Below are positions 1 through 8,345 of a stretch of DNA of 64,000 nt, one piece after another. Below the pieces are notes generated by a model, which worked only from the letters and a program-made list of their open reading frames with translations, did no database searches and had not been told where the DNA came from. The position numbers were made by a program, and so were the translations under genes. Source of the DNA: JBKECF01 sp047974375 (GTDB lineage: Bacteria > Bacillota > Clostridia > Lachnospirales > CAMZNU01); assembly GCA_047974375.1 (NCBI GenBank), contig JBKECF010000086.1:60672-124671 (forward strand), read 5' to 3'. Within the stretch, counting starts at the first letter, position 1. Every line of letters starts with the position of its first letter.

Positions 1-2
1 CA

Positions 3-527
3 GCGTTACTTGGCAGAAATATGTTTGGCGTTACAGAAGGTGTTATAAATCAAATATTATTAAATATTGGCTTAATAGCACAACCTATTGACTGGCTTGT
101 AAGTAGTAATACAGCAATGATTGCTGTTATAATAACAAATTGTTGGGTTGGAATACCCTTCAATATGTTATTACTTACAACAGGACTTTCTAATATTCCA
201 GAAGATATTTATGAAAGTGCCTCAATAGACGGTGCAAATATTGTCCAAAAGTTTTTCTTTATGACACTACCACTTTTACGTTCTGCTATGCTTGCTGTTA
301 TTATGTTAGGACTTATTTATACTTTTAAAGTTTTTGATCTTATTTACATTATGACAAGTGGCGGGCCAAATCATTCTACAGAAGTGTTATCAACATATTC
401 TTACAATCTATCTTTTGTGCAATACAAATTCTCTGCGGGTTCTGCAGCAGCAGTTGTGTTATTTTTATTTTTACTCTGTGTTGGATTTTTTTATTTAAGA
501 TTAACTATGAAAGAGGAGGTGAATTAG
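3..527 (+). CDS. Sugar ABC transporter permease, MalF/UgpA type (5' partial)
   Basis: Inner-membrane permease half of a CUT1-type carbohydrate importer. The frame is open to the left window edge, so the N-terminal part lies outside; the first ATG at 21 is internal. The visible part holds about four hydrophobic helices and the cytoplasmic EAA loop that contacts the ATPase (EDIYESASIDGAN, then LPLL). The MTSGGPNHSTE segment near the C-terminus is typical of MalF-like subunits. The stop is one base before the next permease gene, so the two are co-transcribed. The binding protein presumably lies upstream of the window and no ATPase gene is nearby, as is common when a shared MsmK-type ATPase is used. 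The family is certain; the substrate is inferred only from the neighbouring GH31 enzyme and sulfatase. Confidence 0.93.
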   Translation, partial: ALLGRNMFGVTEGVINQILLNIGLIAQPIDWLVSSNTAMIAVIITNCWVGIPFNMLLLTTGLSNIPEDIYESASIDGANIVQKFFFMTLPLLRSAMLAVIMLGLIYTFKVFDLIYIMTSGGPNHSTEVLSTYSYNLSFVQYKFSAGSAAAVVLFLFLLCVGFFYLRLTMKEEVN

Positions 528-528
528 A

Positions 529-1374
529 ATGAATACAAGTTTTTTTAATAGCGAAGGAAACAGAAAAATAACTCTTACAATAATAGCTATAATAATAGGT
601 ATGATTTTCTTATTTCCTCTTTATTGGATGATAATAACTTCTTTCAAATCAAATAAAGAAATTATGGCAGCTACATTAACTTTTTTTCCAAAAGACATTA
701 CTCTAGATGCATGGGCAGCACAGTTCAAAGACTCTATGTTTTTAAACTCGCTTAAAAATAGTATTATTATTGCAACGATAGCCATGACAATTTCTCTAAC
801 AATAGGGATTCCAGCAGCTTATGCAATAGGTCGTTTTAATTTACCGGGTAAAAATATAATATTACTCATATTTTTAGTAACTCAGATGATGCCGTCATCA
901 TTATTATTAACACCGTTATATTTAACTTACGCAAAAATGAATATATTAAATTCATATTTAGCACCTGCTATGTCGGTTGCATCAGGTTCTATACCCTTTA
1001 TTATAGTCACATTAAGGCCGTACTTTATGAACTTGCCAAAATCTCTTGATGAGGCGGCAAGAATAGATGGCTGTAATGTATTTAAATCTTTTTTATTTAT
1101 AATGATTCCTACTATAAAATCAGGTGTAATTACTGTAATAACAATAAGTTTTTTACATGGTTGGAATGATTTAGTTTATTCTATGACATTTAATACAGAA
1201 GCAGATATGAAACCGCTTACTGCTAATATTTATAAATTTATGGATAAATATGGAATGTTATGGAACTGCATCATGGCTTATGGTTTAGTTTTAGTAGTAC
1301 CTGTGGTTATAGCCTTTGTATTTTTACAAAAGCATATTGTTGGTGGTATGACTGCTGGAGCTGTAAAAGAATAG
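529..1374 (+). CDS. Sugar ABC transporter permease, MalG type
   Basis: Second permease of the same importer, 281 residues with six predicted membrane segments and the EAA loop EAARIDGCNVFKSF around residue 180. The start ATG follows AAAGAGGAGG at good spacing, one base after the upstream stop. The C-terminal VGGMTAGAVKE is the usual ending of MalG-like proteins. It forms a heterodimer with the preceding MalF-like subunit. The following gene begins 15 bases downstream, so transporter and hydrolases form one operon. Family assignment is firm; the sugar is not shown by the sequence. Confidence 0.95.
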   Translation: MNTSFFNSEGNRKITLTIIAIIIGMIFLFPLYWMIITSFKSNKEIMAATLTFFPKDITLDAWAAQFKDSMFLNSLKNSIIIATIAMTISLTIGIPAAYAIGRFNLPGKNIILLIFLVTQMMPSSLLLTPLYLTYAKMNILNSYLAPAMSVASGSIPFIIVTLRPYFMNLPKSLDEAARIDGCNVFKSFLFIMIPTIKSGVITVITISFLHGWNDLVYSMTFNTEADMKPLTANIYKFMDKYGMLWNCIMAYGLVLVVPVVIAFVFLQKHIVGGMTAGAVKE

Positions 1375-1389
1375 TATAGGAGGTAGTTT

Positions 1390-3684
1390 ATGAAATTTAC
1401 TAATGGTTATTGGAGAATGCAAGATAATATAGAATCTTGTTTTGCAGTAGAGTTTATTGAGGCAGATTGTTTTGAAGATTATATGCTTATTTATGTAACA
1501 ACAAAACATATTGCACATAGAGGAGATACATTAAATATACCAATATTTACGATAAAAATAGAAAGCCCTATGGAAAATATAATAAAAGTTTCAGAGATAC
1601 ATTATAAAGGAGCATTAGACAAAGGGCCACATTTTGGTATAACGAAGAAAAAAGGTGACTTTGTAATAATTAATGAAGAACAAGATTTTATTATGTTTAA
1701 ATCAGGTGATACAGCTGTCAAAATTGATAAAAAACCTAGCTCTTGGAAAATGGAATTTATAGACCTTAAAACTAATAAAATCCTTACGGAGTCAAGCTAT
1801 AGAAATTTAGGATATATGAAAAATAAAGAAACTAACAGAAATTATATGGTGGAACAATTAGCACTTGATGTTGGTGAGTATGTTTATGGTTTAGGGGAAA
1901 GATATACACCTTTTATAAAAAATGGCCAAAGTGTAGAAATTTGGAATGAAGACGGTGGAACAGCATCAGAACAAACCTATAAAAATATACCATTTTATAT
2001 TTCAAATAAAGGATATGGTGTTTTTGTTAATGATGCAGGAGACGTGAATTTTGAGGTAGGTAGCGAAAAAGTTGAACGTGTACAATTTAGTGTAGAATCT
2101 GAAAAATTAGAATACTTTGTAATAAATGGCGGAGGCCCAAGAGGGACAATAAAATTATATACTGATTTAACAGGTAAGCCTGCGTTACCACCGGCATGGT
2201 CATTTGGATTATGGCTTACAACATCATTTACAACTAGCTATGGTGAGGATACTGTAAAGTCATTTATACAAGGTATGGAGAACCGTGATATACCATTACA
2301 TACATTCCATTTTGATTGTTTTTGGATGAAGGAATATGAATGGTGTAATTTTAAATGGGATAATAGAACTTTTCCTGACCCTATAAGTATGCTAGAAAGG
2401 TATAAAAAAAGAGGGTTACATATATGCCTTTGGATAAATAGTTATATTGGCCAAAAATCATATATGTTTGATGAAGGTATGAAAAAAGGTTATCTTGTTA
2501 AAAATTTTGATGGTTCAGTATGGCAATGTGATAGATGGCAAGCAGGAATGGCTCTTGTAGATTTTACAAACCCAGAGGCTTGTAAATGGTATCAAGACAA
2601 GCTAGAAGTATTAATTGATATGGGTGTTGATTGCTTTAAAACAGATTTTGGCGAAAGAATACCGGTTACAGGAGTTAAGTACTTTGATGGCTCTGACACT
2701 GTAAAAATGCATAACTATTATACATATTTATATAACAAAACAGTTTTTGAGCTTTTGGAGAGAAAACTTGGAAAAAATAAAGCTTTAGTTTTTGCTCGTT
2801 CAACAGCAGCAGGCGGACAGAAATTCCCTGTGCATTGGGGTGGAGATTGTACGGCAACGTATACATCTATGGCAGAAGATTTACGTGGAGGATTATCACT
2901 TGCACTTAGTGGATATGGGTTTTGGAGCCACGATATAGGTGGTTTTGAAAAAACAGCTACAAGTGACCTTTATAAGCGTTGGTGTGCTTTTGGATTACTT
3001 AGCTCACATAGCCGTTTACATGGTTCTGATTCTTATAGAGTGCCATGGTTATTTGATGATGAAGCCTCAGACGTTTTACGAAAATTTGTAAAGCTAAAAG
3101 CTACACTAATGCCCTATTTATTTAGACAAGCGATATTTGCACATAAAGAGGGTATACCAACAATGAGACCTATGTTTGTTGAGTTTCCAGAAGATTTATC
3201 ATGCGAAACCTTAGATAGACAATATATGCTTGGAGATTCACTACTTGTCGCACCAATATTTAATGAAGATGGGAAGGCTATATATTATTTACCAAAAGGT
3301 AAATGGACGAATTATTTAGATAATAAAAAATACGTCGGCGAAAGATGGTATACAGAAAATCATGATTACTTATCAGTCCCACTTATGGTAAAAGAAAATA
3401 CAATATTAGCAATAGGTAATAATAAGGATAAACCTGATTATGATTATGCCGATGGAGTTATATTTAAGTTATATGAATTATTAGAAGATATAACAGCAAA
3501 AGTAGAAGTAACAAATATTGATAGTGAAATTGTATGTACAGCTACAGCGTTAAAAAATGGTAATAAAATAACAATTCAAGTAGATGGACAAAACGATAAT
3601 TGGTCTGTAGAGGCTGTAAATTACACAGTCAGTAACATCGAAAAGGAAAATGATAAAGCAATAATAACACTAGCATATATTTAA
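1390..3684 (+). CDS. GH31 alpha-xylosidase-like glycosidase (YicI type)
   Basis: A 764-residue glycoside hydrolase family 31 enzyme with an N-terminal beta-sandwich, a TIM barrel and C-terminal beta domains. The nucleophile is D419 in KTDFGERIP and the acid/base is D486 in HWGGDC, close to D416 and D482 of E. coli YicI. The FGERIP signature and full length favour the alpha-xylosidase subgroup over alpha-glucosidase or sulfoquinovosidase. There is no signal peptide, so it acts in the cytoplasm on sugars brought in by the permeases just upstream. AGGAGG lies before the ATG. A cytoplasmic sulfatase follows 11 bases later, suggesting the natural substrate is a sulfated alpha-glycoside. That last point is inference; the family and catalytic residues are directly visible. 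Confidence 0.9.
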   Translation: MKFTNGYWRMQDNIESCFAVEFIEADCFEDYMLIYVTTKHIAHRGDTLNIPIFTIKIESPMENIIKVSEIHYKGALDKGPHFGITKKKGDFVIINEEQDFIMFKSGDTAVKIDKKPSSWKMEFIDLKTNKILTESSYRNLGYMKNKETNRNYMVEQLALDVGEYVYGLGERYTPFIKNGQSVEIWNEDGGTASEQTYKNIPFYISNKGYGVFVNDAGDVNFEVGSEKVERVQFSVESEKLEYFVINGGGPRGTIKLYTDLTGKPALPPAWSFGLWLTTSFTTSYGEDTVKSFIQGMENRDIPLHTFHFDCFWMKEYEWCNFKWDNRTFPDPISMLERYKKRGLHICLWINSYIGQKSYMFDEGMKKGYLVKNFDGSVWQCDRWQAGMALVDFTNPEACKWYQDKLEVLIDMGVDCFKTDFGERIPVTGVKYFDGSDTVKMHNYYTYLYNKTVFELLERKLGKNKALVFARSTAAGGQKFPVHWGGDCTATYTSMAEDLRGGLSLALSGYGFWSHDIGGFEKTATSDLYKRWCAFGLLSSHSRLHGSDSYRVPWLFDDEASDVLRKFVKLKATLMPYLFRQAIFAHKEGIPTMRPMFVEFPEDLSCETLDRQYMLGDSLLVAPIFNEDGKAIYYLPKGKWTNYLDNKKYVGERWYTENHDYLSVPLMVKENTILAIGNNKDKPDYDYADGVIFKLYELLEDITAKVEVTNIDSEIVCTATALKNGNKITIQVDGQNDNWSVEAVNYTVSNIEKENDKAIITLAYI

Positions 3685-3695
3685 AGGAGTACACC

Positions 3696-5438
3696 ATGAA
3701 AGCTATTATGATTATGTATGACTCACTTAATTTAAAAATGCTTGAGCCATACGGCTGTGACTTTATAAAAATGCCAAACTTTAAAAGATTACAAGAAAAA
3801 GCTATTACCTTTGACAAAAATTATGTGGGCAGTCTACCATGTATGCCTGCTAGAAGAGAATTACACACAGGTAGATATAACTTCTTACATAGAAGTTGGG
3901 GACCAATAGAGCCTTTTGATGATTCTATGCCAGAAATACTTAGAAATAATGGTATACATTCACATTTAATATCTGACCATCAACATTATTGGGAGGATGG
4001 CGGAGCGACATATCATACTAGATATTCATCATGGGAGATTAGTAGGGGCCAAGAGGGTGACCCATGGAAAAATTATCTCGAAGATAATCAAAAAAAGGAT
4101 TATACTGATATGCATATTAGAGATGAAATGAATAGGAGATATATTGGCAAAGATGAGTCTAAAATGCCACAGTCCGTTACTTTTAATTTAGGATTAGAGT
4201 TTTTAGAAAATAATCATGACCAAGATAATTGGTTTTTACAAATTGAGACTTTTGACCCCCATGAGCCATTCTTTAGTCAAGATGAGTATAAAAAAATATT
4301 TAAACATGAATATAATGGGACAATGAAAGATTGGCCGCCATACTATTTTGTTACAGAAGGTGACGATGCTGTAGAGCATATTAGGTATGAATACGCTGCA
4401 CTACTTATTATGTGCGATAGATATATAGGTAAAGTACTTGACGTGATGGATAAGTATAATCTTTGGGAAGATACCATGCTTATTGTAAATACTGACCATG
4501 GTTATTTAATAGGCGAGCATGATTGGTGGAGTAAGGGCATTATGCCGACATATAATGAAATGGCAAACACACCGTTATTTATATATGATCCTGTGTCTAA
4601 AATTAAGGCGGAGCGTAGAAATTTTCTTACTCAAACAATAGATATACCAGCAACATTATTAGATTTTTTTGGACTTGCAAAACCGAGGGATATGCTAGGG
4701 ATGTCAATGTTACCGCTTATAAGAGAAAATAAAGTGACAAGGGATTATGCGCTTTTTGGCTATCATGAAGGACATGTTAATATTACTGATGGTAAATACG
4801 TGTATATGCTAGCGCCTAGTGATAATGTAAAAATCTATAATTATACATTAATGCCAACACATATGAGATGTTTATTTTCTATAGAAGAATTAAAGCAATT
4901 GGAGCTTCAAGAGCCATTTAAGTTTACAAAGGGTGTGAAAACTATGAAAATACCTGCTGCTGCGGATAAAGTAGACGCGGGTAACTATGGCACCAGATTA
5001 TATAATCTTGAGAAAGATCCATTACAAAAAAATTTAATCATTGACTATGAGAAAGAAGCAGAGCTTGTTAATGAAACAATAAAGATATTTATAGAAAATG
5101 ATGCTCCTAAAGAAAAATATGATAGGTATAGATTAGAAAGATCACCTTGTGTGGACAGTAAAAAAGCTCGTGAAATGCGTGAAAAAGAGGAAGTTGGAAG
5201 AATACCTGATATATTAACAAATAACAAGTGGCAAAAAAGTGCTGTTAATATGTATCATGCATTAATGAGATATGTTCCGTCGGGTAGTATCCATAGTATA
5301 AAAACTACACTTGTAAATAATGTAAAAGATAAAGAGGTAAGTGAGATAGATGTACTAGATGCAATACAAGAGTGTGTACCACAGAAAAGTTTAGAAATTG
5401 TAAAATATAAGGTTATTCTTAATAGTAAAACTAACTAG
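3696..5438 (+). CDS. Type I sulfatase, Cys-type, cytoplasmic
   Basis: A 580-residue member of the sulfatase/alkaline-phosphatase superfamily that hydrolyses sulfate esters. The formylglycine motif is C49-M-P-A-R53 (SLPCMPARRELHTGR), the C-x-P-x-R form matured in anaerobes by the radical-SAM enzyme anSME, which is not in this window. Metal ligands are visible at D9 near the N-terminus and at D267-H268 in NTDHGYLIGEHD. There is no signal peptide, unlike many secreted algal or mucin sulfatases, so desulfation would happen after import. It lies 11 bases after the GH31 gene, preceded by AAAGGAG. The C-terminal 100 residues are less typical and may set substrate choice. Confidence in family is high; the sulfated sugar is unknown. 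Confidence 0.9.
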   Translation: MKAIMIMYDSLNLKMLEPYGCDFIKMPNFKRLQEKAITFDKNYVGSLPCMPARRELHTGRYNFLHRSWGPIEPFDDSMPEILRNNGIHSHLISDHQHYWEDGGATYHTRYSSWEISRGQEGDPWKNYLEDNQKKDYTDMHIRDEMNRRYIGKDESKMPQSVTFNLGLEFLENNHDQDNWFLQIETFDPHEPFFSQDEYKKIFKHEYNGTMKDWPPYYFVTEGDDAVEHIRYEYAALLIMCDRYIGKVLDVMDKYNLWEDTMLIVNTDHGYLIGEHDWWSKGIMPTYNEMANTPLFIYDPVSKIKAERRNFLTQTIDIPATLLDFFGLAKPRDMLGMSMLPLIRENKVTRDYALFGYHEGHVNITDGKYVYMLAPSDNVKIYNYTLMPTHMRCLFSIEELKQLELQEPFKFTKGVKTMKIPAAADKVDAGNYGTRLYNLEKDPLQKNLIIDYEKEAELVNETIKIFIENDAPKEKYDRYRLERSPCVDSKKAREMREKEEVGRIPDILTNNKWQKSAVNMYHALMRYVPSGSIHSIKTTLVNNVKDKEVSEIDVLDAIQECVPQKSLEIVKYKVILNSKTN

Positions 5439-5500
5439 AAGGCAAGGTTCTATAATGCAATTCCAATTATTATTGTCAAATAACAGAGGAGAGTATTTAT

Positions 5501-7306
5501 TTGAAAAAAATAGAAAAAATATACCTTTATATTAAAAGTCATATAACTGTTTTGTTATTGGCGATATTTATTCTGTTTTCATTATTAATGGTATTTTCTA
5601 TTAAGGTATATACAGAAAAAGAATATAAAGAATATTTGATAAAAAAAACCTATGAGGCTGAAAATATTATAGCGACATCTCTTGCAGCAAACTTAAAATA
5701 CGCTTTTTTTGACATAATAAATATTGGAGCGAATATAGCAACTGATAGTGAAATATATACTAGCTCTAAACAAATACATACAGGGATAAGTACTAATAAA
5801 AATGAACTTATGCTAGAAGACAAGTTGAGAAGTTATGCACATAGCTCAAAGTGGATAACGGCTATTAATATATATGGTTTTGATAAGGTTATATTTCAAT
5901 ATGACAAGATAAAAAGAAGATATGAGGTAGGTGGGTTTGAACTTAACGAAATACAAAAAGAAATTTTTGATAAAATTTATAATAGAAAAGCTAATGTGCC
6001 GAAATTTTATGTTTCATTTATACAGGGGAATGATGCAAATAGCATAGAACAAGGGAACCTGTCTATTAGTTTTCCCTTTGTACAAACAATTGATGATGCA
6101 AATGTGTTAGTAACAACAATTTCTTTTAATACCGAATTAATAAGTCAATATTTATTTCCGGTTTATGTGAATTCTGATAATTCTGCTACGGGCATGCTTA
6201 CAAATGATGATGGTCACATATTAGTTTCCAATGACGAAAAATGGATTGGCAAAAGACATAGCGAATATATAAAAGAAAAATATAGAGGTGATGTAATAAC
6301 TATTACAGAACCGATAGAAATAGAAGATATAATTTTGAACATTGATATAGATAAATCTAAGTTATTAGAAGACGTAGAAGGAATTTACAGTAGGAGCTTT
6401 ATAATTTTTACAATAATAATTTTTGTTCTTTTATTATCTTTATTTTTCATAATAAAAAAGGTAATTATTCTACCTATACAAACGATAATTTATGAAATTG
6501 AAAAAGTAGAAATAAATAAAGAGCTAGAACCTATTAAAATAAAAGGTGAAAATGAGATGTGGCAGTTAGCGCAATCATTTAATGAGATGCAACTCACCCT
6601 TAAAAGAAATTATGATATAATTGAACAAGAGTATGCTGATAAAATGAACGCACTATCTAAACAAAGAGAAGCAGAGATAGAAGCATTAGAGTCTCAAATA
6701 AATGCTCATTTTATATGTAATACAATTAATGTTATAAATTATGAAGCTATAGAAAGCGGAAATTTAAAGGTGTCATACTTACTTAAAAAATTATCAAATA
6801 TCCTAAGATATACTTTTAATAATAATGAATACGTTTTATTTATTCAAGAAATTGCATGGCTGGAGCAATATTTATTTTTACAGCAATATCGTTTTGAAAA
6901 TTTATTTGATTTTGAAATTGATTTTCCAGAAATGTTATTAGAGTGGCCATGCGGGAAACTAATATTGCAACCATTTGTAGAAAATTCGATTATGCACGGA
7001 TTTAAAGAAATAGATAGAAAAGGTTATATAAAAATAACAGCAAGACTTTGTTCGGAAAATATATTAAAAGTTGTGATAGAGGATAATGGCTTTGGTGTTG
7101 ATAAAAATACTGAAGAAATAATAAAAAGTGCAATAAAAAATCCATATAAAAAATATACAAAAGGGATTGGTATTTCTAACGCTGTTGCCAGAATATATGC
7201 CTATTATGGAAAAACTGTAGCAATAGAATTTACTAATAAAATTGGTTGTGGGTGTTCATTTACATTTAAACTTCCTAAACCAAGAAAAATTAAGGAGTGG
7301 TTATGA
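5501..7306 (+). CDS. Sensor histidine kinase, YesM family
   Basis: A 601-residue membrane kinase controlling the upstream glycan locus. It has a TTG start with AGAGGAGAG upstream. A membrane helix spans about residues 14-36, followed by an extracellular sensing domain, a second helix about 299-319, a HAMP-like segment, a coiled coil and a LytS/YesM His_kinase plus HATPase module. The phospho-acceptor region reads INAHFICNTI (His about residue 403) where most YesM proteins have INPHFLYNTL; the His is kept but the Pro and aromatic are replaced. N-box (QPFVENSIMHG) and G-box (DNGFGVD) are intact. The stop overlaps the ATG of the response regulator (ATGA), so they are translationally coupled. The ligand is probably an oligosaccharide of this locus. 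Confidence 0.92.
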   Translation: MKKIEKIYLYIKSHITVLLLAIFILFSLLMVFSIKVYTEKEYKEYLIKKTYEAENIIATSLAANLKYAFFDIINIGANIATDSEIYTSSKQIHTGISTNKNELMLEDKLRSYAHSSKWITAINIYGFDKVIFQYDKIKRRYEVGGFELNEIQKEIFDKIYNRKANVPKFYVSFIQGNDANSIEQGNLSISFPFVQTIDDANVLVTTISFNTELISQYLFPVYVNSDNSATGMLTNDDGHILVSNDEKWIGKRHSEYIKEKYRGDVITITEPIEIEDIILNIDIDKSKLLEDVEGIYSRSFIIFTIIIFVLLLSLFFIIKKVIILPIQTIIYEIEKVEINKELEPIKIKGENEMWQLAQSFNEMQLTLKRNYDIIEQEYADKMNALSKQREAEIEALESQINAHFICNTINVINYEAIESGNLKVSYLLKKLSNILRYTFNNNEYVLFIQEIAWLEQYLFLQQYRFENLFDFEIDFPEMLLEWPCGKLILQPFVENSIMHGFKEIDRKGYIKITARLCSENILKVVIEDNGFGVDKNTEEIIKSAIKNPYKKYTKGIGISNAVARIYAYYGKTVAIEFTNKIGCGCSFTFKLPKPRKIKEWL

Positions 7307-8043
7307 GAGTAATTGTTGTGGAAGATGAGGGGAGAGCGTTACGTGGATTGCAAAACTTAATTGAGTCAATTAGTGAAGAATATGAAGTCATTGCTTCTGT
7401 TTTGGATGCGAGAAAGGCTTTAGAATTAATAGTGACATTAAAACCTGATGCTGTTTTTACAGATATTCAAATGCCATATATGACAGGGTTGCAATTAATA
7501 GAAGCTGTCAGAAAATATAATACTAATACAAAATTTGTTATAACAAGTGCATATACAGAGTTTGAATATGCAAAGAAAGCTCTATCTTTAGAAGTTGTTG
7601 ATTATTTGCTAAAACCTGTAACATACGACGAAGTAGAAATAATTATGGATAAACTATCGAAGGATGACATAGGCAAGACGATTAATAAAAGAAATGAAGA
7701 TGTAAAGCGATATCCTGATGCGCATTTATTAATTCAAAAAGCAATTTCAATGATAGAAGTAAGCTATGCTACAAAACTAAGTCAAGAGGATTTAGCAAAT
7801 CAACTTGGTATGACACAGGAGTACTTTAGTTATCTCTTTCATAAAGAAATTGGCATAAAATTTTCAGACTATATTAGAAATTGTAGAATTAATGTTGCAA
7901 AAAAATTACTTATTGAACAAAATATGAAGATTAATGAAGTTGCCAGTGCAGTAGGCTATTCGGATACAAAATACTTTTCAAAAATATTTAGGAAAGTGGA
8001 AAATAAAACGCCAACTGAATATGTTAGAAAATTTAAATATTGA
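7303..8043 (+). CDS. AraC-family response regulator, YesN type
   Basis: Partner of the preceding kinase. An N-terminal receiver domain (acidic ED pocket near residue 8, phospho-Asp in FTDIQMP, Lys in LLKPV) is joined to a C-terminal AraC DNA-binding domain with two helix-turn-helices ending in TPTEYVRKFKY. It has 246 residues, at the short end for YesN. An upstream in-frame GTG at 7297 overlaps the Shine-Dalgarno AAGGAG; the ATG at 7303 is six bases after it and overlaps the kinase stop, so that start is chosen. It probably activates the permease/GH31/sulfatase operon. A modular repeat element begins 11 bases after its stop and no separate terminator is evident. Confidence 0.92.
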   Translation: MRVIVVEDEGRALRGLQNLIESISEEYEVIASVLDARKALELIVTLKPDAVFTDIQMPYMTGLQLIEAVRKYNTNTKFVITSAYTEFEYAKKALSLEVVDYLLKPVTYDEVEIIMDKLSKDDIGKTINKRNEDVKRYPDAHLLIQKAISMIEVSYATKLSQEDLANQLGMTQEYFSYLFHKEIGIKFSDYIRNCRINVAKKLLIEQNMKINEVASAVGYSDTKYFSKIFRKVENKTPTEYVRKFKY

Positions 8044-8054
8044 AGATATGCTTA

Positions 8055-8189
8055 ATCGGTAAGAATTAGCCCCATATCCTCAGCATTATGGTTGCATAGT
8101 CGAGCAGAAAGCACAGCTTTCGACCAGAGCAGTTTACGTAGTAAAGGACCAGATGTATACATTGAGGTGGGGGTCTAATTCTTACCGAT
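8055..8189. repeat. Modular hairpin repeat, copy 1 (left arm on both ends, two hairpin units)
   Basis: This 135-base element starts ATCGGTAAGAATTAG and ends with the exact inverse CTAATTCTTACCGAT, so both ends are left arms in inverted orientation. Between them are two hairpin units in reverse orientation: GAGCA-GAAAGC-aca-GCTTTC-GACCAGA and GCA-GTTTAC-gta-GTAAA-GGACCAGA. The TATACATTGAGGTGG segment recurs in other copies. It lies between the response regulator stop and the -35 box of the glp promoter. It contains no open reading frame of note. Confidence 0.85.
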
Positions 8190-8201
8190 AAAAAATCGGC
8201 A

Positions 8202-8230
8202 TTGACATAACCACCACTTCATTTTATACT
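8202..8230 (+). promoter_or_regulatory. Sigma-A promoter of the glp operon
   Basis: TTGACA at 8202-8207 and TATACT at 8225-8230 are separated by exactly 17 bases. Transcription would begin near 8237, giving a leader of about 110 bases that contains a terminator hairpin before the first gene. The promoter is 13 bases past repeat copy 1. Confidence 0.7.
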
Positions 8231-8261
8231 TGTATTAAGTAAATAAACAAGGCTTGAGTCT

Positions 8262-8312
8262 AAGAGAACGCCAAAAGAATCCAAACAGGGTTTTTTTGGC
8301 GTTCTCTTTTTA
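8262..8312 (+). terminator. Leader terminator of the glp operon, likely GlpP antitermination target
   Basis: The inverted repeat AAGAGAACGCCAAAA (8262-8276) / TTTTGGCGTTCTCTT (8294-8308) is followed by a T run, a textbook intrinsic terminator. It lies after the promoter at 8202-8230 and before the first gene. The operon encodes GlpP, which in Bacillus subtilis causes read-through of the glpD leader terminator when glycerol-3-phosphate is bound. Its use as a GlpP target here is inference from that precedent. Confidence 0.75.
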
Positions 8313-8345
8313 TAAAAAGTTCTATTAAAATAAGGGGTGATTATA

